From NCBI RefSeq assembly GCF_947500795.1, contig NZ_CANMTE010000003.1:62001-126000 (forward strand): a DNA stretch of 64,000 bases. The letters run 5' to 3'. The notes under the pieces were generated by a model. It made no database searches, was not told the DNA's origin, and saw only the letters and a program-made list of their open reading frames with translations. The stretch's first letter is position 1. Each line of letters begins with the position of its first letter. The translations under genes and the position numbers were made by a program. Below are positions 25,489-34,636 of the stretch, piece by piece. The stretch comes from an uncultured Gelidibacter sp. (GTDB lineage: Bacteria; Bacteroidota; Bacteroidia; Flavobacteriales; Flavobacteriaceae).

Positions 25489-26949
25489 TTATTTTTTTGG
25501 AATATGCTTTAAAATTTCCAGTACATAGTTCCAATATTTTTGTGCTGAAGAAATTTGCGCACGCTCATCAGGAGAGTGAGCACCTTTAATGTTAGGACCA
25601 AAACTGATCATATCCATTTCTGGATAGTTCTGACCTAAGATTCCGCATTCCAATCCTGCGTGGCACGCTGCTACGTGAGCGTCTTTACCATTCATCTTAG
25701 TATACAATTCTGAAAGGACTTTTAAGATGGCCGAATCCATATTTGGTTTCCAACCTGGATAGTCTCCTGAAAATTCTACTTCGCATCCTGTCAATTCAAA
25801 TGTAGCACGTAGCATGTTCGCTAAATCCCACTTTGAAGATTCTACCGAAGAACGTGTTAAGCAGCCAATTTTAATCTCACCTTCTTTTACAATGACGCGG
25901 GCAATATTATTGGATGTTTCTACCAAATCAGGAATATCCGGACTCATTCTATACACACCATTACAAGCGGCATAAAGCGCTCTGGTTAAACCTTCTTGAA
26001 CTCCTAAATCCATCATCATTTTTGGAGTTTCAACCTTTGTGATTTCAATGGTTAAATTAGGCTCAATTGTTTTATATTCTGTAGTAATATCGTTGATCAT
26101 TTCTTCCATTTCTGTAGCAAATGCATCTTCATTCATCGTATCAATCGCTACAATGGCATTACTTTCCCTCGGGATTGCATTACGGAGACTTCCGCCATCA
26201 ATTTCAGAAATACGCAATCCGAAGTTTTCAAATCCGTCAAAAAGCAAACGGTTCATCAATTTATTGGCATTCCCAAATCCTTTATGGATATCCATTCCAG
26301 AATGGCCACCTTGAAGTCCTTTTACCGTAATTTTATAACCCGTTTTAAATTCTGGCGTTTCCTCTTCATTATAAGTTCTTGTCGCGGTCACATCAATACC
26401 ACCGGCACAACCTACACCAATTTCATCATCTTCTTCAGTATCCAAATTCAGCAGAATCTCACCTTGCAATAAGCCACCTTCCAGACCTTTAGCACCCGTC
26501 ATTCCTGTTTCTTCATCAATCGTAAACAACGCTTCAATAGCAGGATGCGGAATCGTAGTACTTTCTAAAATTGCCATAATGGTTGCAACACCCAATCCGT
26601 TGTCCGCCCCTAACGTTGTTCCCTTAGCACGTACCCAATCGCCATCTACATACATCTCGATTCCTTGGGTATCAAAATCAAATGTGGTGTCGTTATTTTT
26701 TTGGTGCACCATGTCTAAATGCGATTGCATCACTACCGTTTTACGGTCTTCCATCCCAGCAGTTGCCGGTTTTTTGATGATAACATTGCCTACTTTATCT
26801 TCAAAAGTTTCAAGGCCTAATTTCTCACCGAATTCCTTCATAAATGCAATTACACGTTCCTCCTTTTTTGAAGGTCGCGGCACAGCGTTTAAATCGGCAA
26901 ATTTATTCCAAAGCTCCTTAGGCTCTAATTGTCTTATTTCTGTATTCAT
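25489..26949 (-). CDS. pepD: Aminoacyl-histidine dipeptidase (cytosol nonspecific dipeptidase)
   Basis: M20-family zinc dipeptidase of 486 residues, the usual PepD length. Metal-site segments are visible: VVMQSHLDMVHQK, the KGTTLGADNGLGVA segment with the bridging Asp, and TIDEETGMTGAKGL with the general-base Glu. The late ACHAGLECGILG segment completes the site. It hydrolyses Xaa-His and other dipeptides in the cytoplasm. Divergent from DUF3810 with a 74-bp intergenic region holding one promoter box for each gene. Confidence 0.95.
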   Translation of the reverse strand: MNTEIRQLEPKELWNKFADLNAVPRPSKKEERVIAFMKEFGEKLGLETFEDKVGNVIIKKPATAGMEDRKTVVMQSHLDMVHQKNNDTTFDFDTQGIEMYVDGDWVRAKGTTLGADNGLGVATIMAILESTTIPHPAIEALFTIDEETGMTGAKGLEGGLLQGEILLNLDTEEDDEIGVGCAGGIDVTATRTYNEEETPEFKTGYKITVKGLQGGHSGMDIHKGFGNANKLMNRLLFDGFENFGLRISEIDGGSLRNAIPRESNAIVAIDTMNEDAFATEMEEMINDITTEYKTIEPNLTIEITKVETPKMMMDLGVQEGLTRALYAACNGVYRMSPDIPDLVETSNNIARVIVKEGEIKIGCLTRSSVESSKWDLANMLRATFELTGCEVEFSGDYPGWKPNMDSAILKVLSELYTKMNGKDAHVAACHAGLECGILGQNYPEMDMISFGPNIKGAHSPDERAQISSAQKYWNYVLEILKHIPKK

Positions 26950-26971
26950 AGAAGTATTTTATGTTGTTTTA

Positions 26972-26979
26972 CAAAGGTA
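26972..26979 (-). promoter_or_regulatory. Promoter -7 box (TACCTTTG) of pepD
   Basis: Exact TAnnTTTG match on the minus strand, predicting a 5' UTR of about 19 bases. Confidence 0.6.
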
Positions 26980-27011
26980 CGGATTCGTGTATGTTATATA
27001 AAACTATTTTC

Positions 27012-27019
27012 TATTTTTG
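27012..27019 (+). promoter_or_regulatory. Promoter -7 box (TATTTTTG) of DUF3810, leaderless
   Basis: TAnnTTTG match whose last base is only five bases before the ATG at 27024. Transcription should therefore begin at or next to the start codon. Confidence 0.5.
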
Positions 27020-27023
27020 AAGG

Positions 27024-28091
27024 ATGCGCAAACACACCAAACTTATTATTGCCCTTTCCTTGCCCCTACAAATCGTACTTATTAAGGTATTGGCAAATTT
27101 CCCTGAATTTGTAGAACAGTACTACAGCAACGGGATTTACAAATGGATTTCTAAAGCGATGCACGTGGTTTTTGGGTGGATCCCATTTTCGGTTGGGGAT
27201 ATTTTTTATACCGTTGCTACCATCTATATATTAAGGTGGCTTTATAAGAACCGAAAGCGACTCAGAACCGATACCAAAAATTATGTTTTGGATATATTAG
27301 CGACGGTTTCCTTCGGCTATTTTGCCTTTCACATGCTTTGGGCGTTCAACTATTACCGCTTGCCATTGCATCAATCGCTTAAAATAGACAACGAGTATTC
27401 TACCGAACAATTGGTTCAAATTACTAAAGATTTAATCACTAAAACGAACCTCATCCACGGTATCATTAAAAAGAATGATACGAGCATGGTGATTATGCCC
27501 TATTCCAAAAGAGAACTTATTGCATTGGCACCAAAAGGTTACGAACAACTTTCTAAAGAATATCCAAACCTTACATACGGCACGAGCAGTTTAAAACGCT
27601 CTATTTATAGTCTGCCGTTGACGTATATGGGATTTAGCGGCTATTTGAATCCGTTTACAAATGAAGCTCAAATAGACGGCCTCATTCCGGCGTACAAATA
27701 TCCTACGACCACCAGTCATGAAATTGCCCATCAATTAGGTTATGCAGCTGAAAATGAAGCGAATTTTATTGGTGCGATGGCAGCGATGAAACATGAAAAC
27801 ATCTACTTTAATTATTCAGGTTATTCCTTCGCTTTGCGCCATTGTTTGAATGATATTTATTTGAGAGATCCAGCAACTTATGAAGCCTTAATCATGACCG
27901 TTAATATCGGCGTCCTTAGAAATTATGAGGAAACACGATTGTTTTGGCAGTCTTATGAAAACATATCAGAAACCTTTTTTAAAAACACGTATAGTGGTTT
28001 TTTAATGGCCAACAATCAAAAAGGTGGTATTGAGAGTTACAGTTATATTGTAGCACTTTTGGTGAACTATTTTGAATCGCACCCCATGTAA
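27024..28091 (+). CDS. DUF3810 putative membrane zinc metalloprotease
   Basis: A 355-residue protein with three N-terminal hydrophobic segments (about 7-24, 46-72, 88-110) and a zincin motif HEIAH (H232, E233, H236). ENEANF at 243-248 may supply the third ligand. I assign DUF3810 from this layout. The motif suggests a membrane-anchored peptidase, but no substrate is known to me. The ATG is fixed by the basic-hydrophobic start and lies right behind its promoter box. Confidence 0.85.
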   Translation: MRKHTKLIIALSLPLQIVLIKVLANFPEFVEQYYSNGIYKWISKAMHVVFGWIPFSVGDIFYTVATIYILRWLYKNRKRLRTDTKNYVLDILATVSFGYFAFHMLWAFNYYRLPLHQSLKIDNEYSTEQLVQITKDLITKTNLIHGIIKKNDTSMVIMPYSKRELIALAPKGYEQLSKEYPNLTYGTSSLKRSIYSLPLTYMGFSGYLNPFTNEAQIDGLIPAYKYPTTTSHEIAHQLGYAAENEANFIGAMAAMKHENIYFNYSGYSFALRHCLNDIYLRDPATYEALIMTVNIGVLRNYEETRLFWQSYENISETFFKNTYSGFLMANNQKGGIESYSYIVALLVNYFESHPM

Positions 28092-28172
28092 ACGTTAAAA
28101 AATTCTTAATATCAGGCTAAACTATACATAATATTTATCTTTAGAATTCATATACTAACTAATTTCAACCGT

Positions 28173-31136
28173 ATGATTAAACCATTATTAACCATCATGA
28201 CATTCATGTGCAGTTTTTCAATGCTCGCACAAGATTATTTCCCCAAAAACGACGGGGTTTCTACAAAAAACACGAATTACACCGCTATTACAAACGCCAA
28301 AATTTATGTAACGCCTACTCAAGTTATTGAGAAGGGGACCTTACTTATTAAAGACGGCAAGGTGGTTGCTTCGGGAACGTCAGTGAACATCCCTAAAAAC
28401 GCAACAAAAATTGATGCGACGGGCAAAAGCATTTACCCTTCTTTTATTGATATGTATTCTGATTTTGGTATTGAAAAACCAAAACGTCAAGGTGGCGGGA
28501 GAAGTGCACAATACGATCCATCACGCACTGGGTTTTACTGGAATGACCATGTGATGCCAGAAAACAATGCTATTGATGAATTTAAGTATGATTCTAAAAA
28601 GGCAGAAGACCTAATTAAAGCAGGATTTGGTGTTGTGAATACGCATATTCAAGACGGAATTGTGCGTGGCACGGGAACGCTAGTCGCTCTTAATTCTGAC
28701 GCTGATAATTCAATGCGTATTATTGATGCTAAATCGGCACAATACTTATCGTTCAGTAAAAGTGTAAAATCCAATCAGTCCTACCCTTCTTCAGTAATGG
28801 GAAGTATGGCGTTATTGAGACAGTTATATAATGATGCCGATTGGTATGCAAAAGGCCATTCTAAAACTAAAGATTTGTCTATTGAAGCGTTGAATAACAA
28901 CAAATCTATGGTTCAGATTTTTGAAGCAGGAAGCAGAGCCAATAACTTACGTGCTGATAAAGTTGGCGATCTTTTCAACATCCAATACATTATTTTAGGT
29001 GGTGGTGACGAGTATGAGCGTATTGATGAGATTAAAGCGATGAATGCGCCAATGATTATCCCTATCAATTTCCCAGATGCTTATGATGTTGAAAATGCAT
29101 TTTTGGCCTCTACGCTTTCCATTCAGGATATGAGAGCTTGGAATCAGAAACCGACCAACCCAAAACTATTGGCTGAGAAAAACATTCCGTTTGCCTTGAC
29201 GATGCACGACCTAAAATCGTCTAAAGAATTTAAAGCGAATTTACTGAAAGCCATTGAAGCAGGATTATCTAAAGAAAAAGCATTGGAAGCGTTGACAACT
29301 ATTCCGGCGCAACTTTTAGGGAAATCTGATCAAATCGGATCTTTAAAGAATGGCGCTTATGCGAATTTCCTGATTACTTCTGGTGATATTTTTGACAAGA
29401 AAACGACGTTATATGAAAACTGGGTTCAAGGTTACAAAAACACCATTGAAGACAGAAATACCATCGATATTACGGGTACGTATACCTTCACTTTAGCTGG
29501 CGATACTTATGAAATGATCCTTTCTGGGGAATTGAACAAGTTGAAATCAGAAATTACTGCCAACGACAAAAAACGTGGTTCGAAAGTTTCTTATGCTAAT
29601 GACTGGGTGAATATTGCGTTCACCACTCAAGACAGCACAAAACAGGAATTTGTAAGAGTTGTGGCGACAGTTGATGCCAATAAAAATCTTAATGGAAAAG
29701 CGATTCTTCCGACAGGAAATGAACTGAGCTTCTTCGCAAAACAAACGGAATCTAAGAAAGATACGCCATCTAAAAAAGAAGATGACGACGATAAAAAAGA
29801 GGCTACTGCTTCTGTATCGCCAATCACATTCCCAAATAATGGCTACGGATTTGAAACATTACCAAAAGCAGAAACATTATTGTTTAAGAATGCTACAGTT
29901 TGGACCAACGAAAATGACGGTATTTTAGAGAATACGGATGTGTTGATCAAAAATGGTAAAATTGCCAAAATTGGCAAAAACTTATCTGAAAGTGGCGCCA
30001 AAGTTATTGATGCAACTGGCAAACATTTAACCTCTGGAATTATTGATGAGCATTCACATATTGCTGCAGCTTCTATTAACGAGGGCGGACAAAACTCATC
30101 AGCAGAGGTGACTATTGAAGATGTCATTGATGAGACGGATGTCAATCTTTACAGAAACTTAGCTGGTGGTGTAACTTCCATTCAAATATTACATGGTTCT
30201 GCAAACCCGATTGGTGGACGTTCGGCTATTATCAAACCAAAATGGGGACATGCTGCCAAAGATTTGATCTTTACTAACAGTCCGAAATTTATAAAGTTCG
30301 CTTTAGGTGAAAACGTTAAACAATCTAATTGGGACGGTACGCGTTTCCCTCAAACAAGAATGGGTGTTGAGCAGGTTTATGTAGATTATTTTACAAGAGC
30401 GAAAGCTTACGAAGCGCTTAAGAAAAGTGGAAAACCATACCGTAAGGATGCTGAAATGGAAACTTTGGTCGAAATATTGAACGGTGAACGTTTTATCTCA
30501 TGTCACTCATATGTACAAAGTGAAATCAATATGTTCATGAAAGTTGCTGAACAATTCAACTTTAAGATCAACACGTTTACCCATATTTTAGAAGGCTATA
30601 AATTGGCGGATAAAATGGTGGAGCACGGTGTTGGTGGATCTACATTCAGCGATTGGTGGTCTTATAAATATGAAGTTAATGATGCTATTCCTTACAACGC
30701 TGCCATTATGCATGATGCAGGCGTCACTGTTGCGCTTAATAGTGATGATGCTGAAATGAGCCGTCGTTTGAATCAGGAAGCGGCTAAAACCGTTAAATAC
30801 GGTGGTGTTAGCGAGGAAGAGGCTTGGAAATTTGTTACGTTAAACCCGGCAAAATTATTACATATTGATGATCGTGTAGGTAGTATTAAAGTTGGTAAAG
30901 ATGCCGATGTTGTATTATGGACAGACCATCCACTTTCAGTATATGCTAGAGCTGAAAAAACAGTGATTGAAGGTGTTACTTATTTCGATTTGAAACGTGA
31001 TGAACAAATCAGAACACAAATCAAAAAAGAAAGAAGTCAACTGATCAACGATATGTTGCAGGCCAAGAATAAAGGTTTAAAAACACAACCGATTAAGAAG
31101 AAAGAAAAAGAGTTATTGCACTGCGATTCGGAATAG
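28173..31136 (+). CDS. Exported tandem amidohydrolase-family protein (one half lacks metal ligands)
   Basis: A 987-residue protein with a signal peptide (about 1-19, ending SMLAQ). Two amidohydrolase-type modules follow. The first (about 35-440) has the composite-barrel start but reads YPSFIDMYSD where active members have DxHxH. After a Lys/Asp/Glu-rich linker (about 528-548), the second (about 565-960) keeps DEHSH, SCHSY, FTHILEGY and NSDDAEM, so a metal site looks intact. It is probably periplasmic; the substrate (dipeptide, imidazolone or other cyclic amide) cannot be told. A related single-domain gene follows after a heptamer array. Confidence 0.87.
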   Translation: MIKPLLTIMTFMCSFSMLAQDYFPKNDGVSTKNTNYTAITNAKIYVTPTQVIEKGTLLIKDGKVVASGTSVNIPKNATKIDATGKSIYPSFIDMYSDFGIEKPKRQGGGRSAQYDPSRTGFYWNDHVMPENNAIDEFKYDSKKAEDLIKAGFGVVNTHIQDGIVRGTGTLVALNSDADNSMRIIDAKSAQYLSFSKSVKSNQSYPSSVMGSMALLRQLYNDADWYAKGHSKTKDLSIEALNNNKSMVQIFEAGSRANNLRADKVGDLFNIQYIILGGGDEYERIDEIKAMNAPMIIPINFPDAYDVENAFLASTLSIQDMRAWNQKPTNPKLLAEKNIPFALTMHDLKSSKEFKANLLKAIEAGLSKEKALEALTTIPAQLLGKSDQIGSLKNGAYANFLITSGDIFDKKTTLYENWVQGYKNTIEDRNTIDITGTYTFTLAGDTYEMILSGELNKLKSEITANDKKRGSKVSYANDWVNIAFTTQDSTKQEFVRVVATVDANKNLNGKAILPTGNELSFFAKQTESKKDTPSKKEDDDDKKEATASVSPITFPNNGYGFETLPKAETLLFKNATVWTNENDGILENTDVLIKNGKIAKIGKNLSESGAKVIDATGKHLTSGIIDEHSHIAAASINEGGQNSSAEVTIEDVIDETDVNLYRNLAGGVTSIQILHGSANPIGGRSAIIKPKWGHAAKDLIFTNSPKFIKFALGENVKQSNWDGTRFPQTRMGVEQVYVDYFTRAKAYEALKKSGKPYRKDAEMETLVEILNGERFISCHSYVQSEINMFMKVAEQFNFKINTFTHILEGYKLADKMVEHGVGGSTFSDWWSYKYEVNDAIPYNAAIMHDAGVTVALNSDDAEMSRRLNQEAAKTVKYGGVSEEEAWKFVTLNPAKLLHIDDRVGSIKVGKDADVVLWTDHPLSVYARAEKTVIEGVTYFDLKRDEQIRTQIKKERSQLINDMLQAKNKGLKTQPIKKKEKELLHCDSE

Positions 31137-31140
31137 TTTT

Positions 31141-31182
31141 CAGTTGGCAGTCTTCAGTCTTCAGACGGCAGTTGACAGTCAG
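31141..31182. repeat. Short heptamer array, CAGTNNN type (reverse of ACTGNNN)
   Basis: Six units in 7-bp phase (CAGTTGG, CAGTCTT, CAGTCTT, CAGACGG, CAGTTGA, CAGTCAG) beginning four bases after the amidohydrolase stop codon. It is the same family as 1869-1940 in opposite orientation. Confidence 0.88.
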
Positions 31183-31268
31183 TTAGAATTATTTTTTATT
31201 CGCGACAAAATAACACTTAAACATATTAATAAGATTTCCTCCTTCGAGGGAATGTAAACAGATTTCAA

Positions 31269-32567
31269 ATGAAAAAAAACATATATATAGTTCTCCTCGC
31301 ACTGTGCACCAGCTTTGGATTTGCACAACAAACACCCGCTTCCAAGCAATCTAAACCGATTGCCATTACGGGTGCTACCGCGCATTTAGGCAATGGCGAT
31401 GTGATTGAAAACAGCCTTATCATTTTTAAGGATGGAAAATTAACTACGGTTTCTAGTGCATCACAAACGGATCTTTCGGCAATGGAGGTTATCAAAGCTG
31501 ATGGAAAACATGTGTATCCTGGATTTATCGTGCCTTCTTCTACTCTAGGATTAGTAGAAATTGATGCTGTAAAAGCAACTTCTGATGATCGTGAGATGGG
31601 TGAAATGAACCCGCACATTAGAAGTATTATTGCTTATAACACGGAGTCTAAAGTGGTCGAATCTATGCGTCCAAACGGAGTATTGATGGGACAAATTGTA
31701 CCTCAAGGCGGCCGTATTTCTGGAACTTCCTCAGTAGTACAATTTGATGCTTGGAACTGGGAAGATGCTACCGTAAAAGTTAATGACGGCATTTACATGA
31801 ATTGGCCAAGTAGTTTTACACGTGGTAGATGGTGGCTTGGCGAAGACCGCGGATTAAAAAGCAATGAGAAATACAACGAACAAGTTGATGAAGTAGTATC
31901 ATTTTTTAACGAAACAAAAGCCTATGCTGCAGGAGATCAACCAGTAATTAATTTACCATACGCTGCTACTCAAGGGTTGTTTGATGGTACCAAAAAATTA
32001 TACATTAGAGTAGATGACGAAAAAGGAATCACAGATGCCATTCATTTTGCAAAAAACAATAACGTGCAACACATGGTAATTGTTGGAGGAAGTGAAGCTT
32101 ATAAAGTAGCCGATTTGCTAAAACAAAACAACATTCCTGTTATTTTACAACGTGTGCATTCCTTACCAAGTAGAGATGATGACGATTATGATATGGCCTA
32201 CAAACTTGCTAATTTATTAGTCGAAAAAGGCGTTTTAGTCGCATTAAATGCTAACGGACAAATGGAGCGTATGCATTCTAGAAATTTACCGTTTTATGCA
32301 GGTACCACAGTCGCTCACGGCTTAGACAAAGAAGAAGCTTTAAAACTGATCACTTCTAATACAGCTAAAATTTTAGGAATCGATAAAGATTACGGCACTT
32401 TGGAAGCTGGTAAAAGCGCAACCCTTTTTATTAGTGAAGGTGACGCTTTAGACATGCGTACCAACAGACTAACACATGCTTTTATTGATGGTCGTTTAGT
32501 GAGTTTAGAAACCCACCAAACAGAACTGTACCAACGCTACGATAACAAATTTAAAGCTGGAAAATAG
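31269..32567 (+). CDS. Exported amidohydrolase-family protein, degenerate metal site
   Basis: A 432-residue protein with a signal peptide (about 1-18, ending GFAQQ). It has the amidohydrolase composite-barrel start (AITGATAHLGNGDVIENSLI) and end (LGTLEAGKSATLFI type). Where the HxH motif should follow YPGF it reads IVPSSTLGLVEID, as in the first module of the gene before it. It may be a structural partner of the 987-residue protein or a pseudoenzyme. Same strand, 132 bp downstream, separated by a heptamer array. Confidence 0.85.
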   Translation: MKKNIYIVLLALCTSFGFAQQTPASKQSKPIAITGATAHLGNGDVIENSLIIFKDGKLTTVSSASQTDLSAMEVIKADGKHVYPGFIVPSSTLGLVEIDAVKATSDDREMGEMNPHIRSIIAYNTESKVVESMRPNGVLMGQIVPQGGRISGTSSVVQFDAWNWEDATVKVNDGIYMNWPSSFTRGRWWLGEDRGLKSNEKYNEQVDEVVSFFNETKAYAAGDQPVINLPYAATQGLFDGTKKLYIRVDDEKGITDAIHFAKNNNVQHMVIVGGSEAYKVADLLKQNNIPVILQRVHSLPSRDDDDYDMAYKLANLLVEKGVLVALNANGQMERMHSRNLPFYAGTTVAHGLDKEEALKLITSNTAKILGIDKDYGTLEAGKSATLFISEGDALDMRTNRLTHAFIDGRLVSLETHQTELYQRYDNKFKAGK

Positions 32568-32573
32568 TTTTAA

Positions 32574-32601
32574 GAAGTTGGAAGCATGAAGCCGGAAGTT
32601 T
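32574..32601. repeat. Short heptamer array, GAAGNNN type
   Basis: Four units in 7-bp phase (GAAGTTG, GAAGCAT, GAAGCCG, GAAGTTT), starting seven bases after the stop codon of the second amidohydrolase gene. Confidence 0.75.
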
Positions 32602-32629
32602 CATGTTTAAAACTCCAAAATCTATTACA

Positions 32630-32679
32630 AAAAAAATCTGTCAAGCCCAAAAGTCGGGAATGACAGATTTTTTTTATTT
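32630..32679 (+). terminator. Rho-independent terminator of the amidohydrolase genes
   Basis: Stem AAAAAATCTGTCA / TGACAGATTTTTT with an inner CCC/GGG pairing; T-runs on both strands. Confidence 0.9.
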
Positions 32680-32743
32680 CAATACGTATTTAGTGTTCTA
32701 CAAATTGATGAAACCATGAGGCCGCAAGCATTTACGAATCAAA

Positions 32744-32817
32744 TCTTAATTCTTAATACTAACAGCGCAGCAGTCTTAATACTTAATACTAAAAGCGCAG
32801 CGATCTCAATTCTCACC
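32744..32817. repeat. Two and a half tandem 30-bp repeats
   Basis: A unit beginning TCTTAAT and ending AGCGCAGC(A/G)(G/A) starts at 32744, 32774 and, truncated, 32804. It lies between the terminator and the stop of the convergent DUF6503 gene. The TCTTAAT word also forms the heptamer array at 57048. Confidence 0.75.
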
Positions 32818-33621
32818 TTACTGCACCAACTCCGCCCCTTCCGGTCTGCTATACACTCTAATGTCCATTTTAACTGGAGTCAACATCGGACTTATAAATT
32901 TCACTTCATTCTTTACCGTTGTTGGTTTGTTGTTTTCATAGTTATACCATACCATTGTTTCAGGCAATAGCAAACCTTCAACTTCTTGCCAGTTGCTATA
33001 TTTAATAAAATGATATTCTGTTGCTTTTTCGTTTTTGCCAAAGGTCACCGTGTAAGCTAACCAAGCCATTTTATTGGTATCAGCATCATAATACAGGATA
33101 TATTCATCGTCAGGCGATTCACCAACGCCACTTTCAAAAGAAATTTGGATTCCAGGATACGTTTTACCTTCAAAGACTAAAGGGTCAGCGTCAGCATACA
33201 TAATGCCATCATCAGCTAACACAAAAGGCATCGCATAAAAATAGAACATCAAATTATAGTAAAACTTCGGATTGCCTTCATATTTAGCATTAGCTGTGTT
33301 TTTTAACCAAAGTACTTCGCCATCATATCCAATGGTGTGTTTTGGCATTTCTATAAGCGAATAACGGTCTTTTAAATCGGTCGTAGTAATTTCATAACCA
33401 CCAGGTTTTTCCATAGAAAACTCCAAGGTGGCCATCTCATTCCAAGTATCAAGTCCGCCATGTGCATCAAAAATTTTGGTCATATTCTCAGGATAGACAC
33501 TTGTAGTCACATCCAATTCTTCTTCCGTATACGGTTCAGTTTCCGGTTTTGTTTCAGTGGTTTTATCTTTACAAGACACCATAACAGCAAGCATCAGTGA
33601 TAAATAAAGGATTCTTTTCAT
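32818..33621 (-). CDS. DUF6503-type lipoprotein
   Basis: A 267-residue lipoprotein (lipobox VMVSC, Cys17) with an acidic Thr/Glu-rich linker, then a domain starting AHGGLDTWNEMATLEF. The mature domain is rich in beta strands and resembles outer-membrane-lipoprotein-like folds (LolA-like half barrels), which I infer only from pattern. I assign DUF6503 from memory of this AHGG(L)xxW start. Single gene, no promoter box recognised. Function unknown. Confidence 0.7.
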   Translation of the reverse strand: MKRILYLSLMLAVMVSCKDKTTETKPETEPYTEEELDVTTSVYPENMTKIFDAHGGLDTWNEMATLEFSMEKPGGYEITTTDLKDRYSLIEMPKHTIGYDGEVLWLKNTANAKYEGNPKFYYNLMFYFYAMPFVLADDGIMYADADPLVFEGKTYPGIQISFESGVGESPDDEYILYYDADTNKMAWLAYTVTFGKNEKATEYHFIKYSNWQEVEGLLLPETMVWYNYENNKPTTVKNEVKFISPMLTPVKMDIRVYSRPEGAELVQ

Positions 33622-33753
33622 AAATTGATGGTATTAAAAAAGGTAAAGGTTAGTTATTAATTCTATCATAAAAATACATAAAAAAAGACGTCGATAATTA
33701 TTGGGTCTCCATGCAATTTCTCTAGAATACCACAATTCTACGCTCTTATTCAG

Positions 33754-33761
33754 TAAATTTG
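33754..33761 (+). promoter_or_regulatory. Promoter -7 box (TAAATTTG) of the SpoU gene
   Basis: Exact TAnnTTTG match, giving a 5' UTR of about 20 bases before the GTG at 33785. Confidence 0.6.
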
Positions 33762-33784
33762 TGCAAGCAAAATACTACTAATCT

Positions 33785-34582
33785 GTGAATAAAGAAATAA
33801 CAAGCGTTCAAAACCCGTATATCAAAGAATTGGTTCAGCTCAAGGAAAAATCTAGGGATCGTAAAAAATCAGGGTTATTTTTAATTGAAGGCGCACGCGA
33901 AATTAGTTTGGCCATAAAGGGAAACTATCAAATTGACACTGTGTTGTATTACCCTGAAGTGTTTTCTGATGCACAATTAAAAAGCTTAGACATACAACCA
34001 AAATCGGTGATAGAAATTTCTAAAGAAGTCTATCAAAAATTAGCGCACAGAGATACGACTGAAGGGATTATTGCGGTGGCTAAGACAAAATCGCACGATT
34101 TAAAGGATATCGTATTCAAATCTGAACACCCATTAGTACTTGTTGCGGAAGCTCCTGAAAAACCAGGAAATATCGGTGCGATTCTTAGAACGGCTGATGC
34201 TGCCAATGTAGATGCGGTTATTATTGCCAATCCAAAAACCGATTTATACAATCCGAATATCATCCGCAGTAGTGTAGGCTGTGTGTTTACCAATCAGATT
34301 GCTACAGGAACAACAGCTGATATTATTTCATTCCTAAAAGAACAACATATCGCCATCTATTGTGCGGCGTTACAAGCTTCAGAAATTTATACCACTCAAG
34401 ATTTCAACACTGCCAGCGCTATTGTTATGGGCACGGAAGCTACAGGCTTAAGCGATGCTTGGTTACAACAATCTACCCAAAACATCATCATCCCAATGCA
34501 AGGAGAAATTGACAGTATGAATGTTTCCGTAGCTGCCGGAATCCTTATTTTTGAGGCTAAACGACAACGCGATTTTAAGTAA
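33785..34582 (+). CDS. SpoU/TrmH-family RNA 2'-O-methyltransferase
   Basis: A 265-residue SPOUT methyltransferase using S-adenosylmethionine to methylate ribose in rRNA or tRNA. An N-terminal substrate-binding domain (KSGLFLIEGAREI) precedes the knotted domain with the conserved motifs APEKPGNIGAILRTADAA, IRSSVGCVF, MGTEATGLSDAWL and IPMQGEIDSMNVSVAAGI. The GTG start at 33785 is the only one that gives the family N-terminus. The target nucleotide is unknown. A heptamer array starts three bases after the stop. Confidence 0.93.
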   Translation: MNKEITSVQNPYIKELVQLKEKSRDRKKSGLFLIEGAREISLAIKGNYQIDTVLYYPEVFSDAQLKSLDIQPKSVIEISKEVYQKLAHRDTTEGIIAVAKTKSHDLKDIVFKSEHPLVLVAEAPEKPGNIGAILRTADAANVDAVIIANPKTDLYNPNIIRSSVGCVFTNQIATGTTADIISFLKEQHIAIYCAALQASEIYTTQDFNTASAIVMGTEATGLSDAWLQQSTQNIIIPMQGEIDSMNVSVAAGILIFEAKRQRDFK

Positions 34583-34584
34583 GA

Positions 34585-34633
34585 ACTGCCTACTGAATAC
34601 TGAGAACTGCATACTGAACACTGCATACTAAAA
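34585..34633. repeat. Heptamer array, ACTGNNN type
   Basis: Seven units in 7-bp phase (ACTG plus CCT, AAT, AGA, CAT, AAC, CAT, then ACTAAAA). It fills the 54-bp gap between the SpoU stop and the ATG of the protease gene at 34637, so it also overlaps where a ribosome-binding site would be. Confidence 0.9.
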
Positions 34634-34636
34634 ACA

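Noticed and set aside
32716-32970. 84-codon plus-strand frame after the amidohydrolase genes
   Set aside because: Its first part is the 30-bp tandem repeat and the rest is antisense to the DUF6503 gene.
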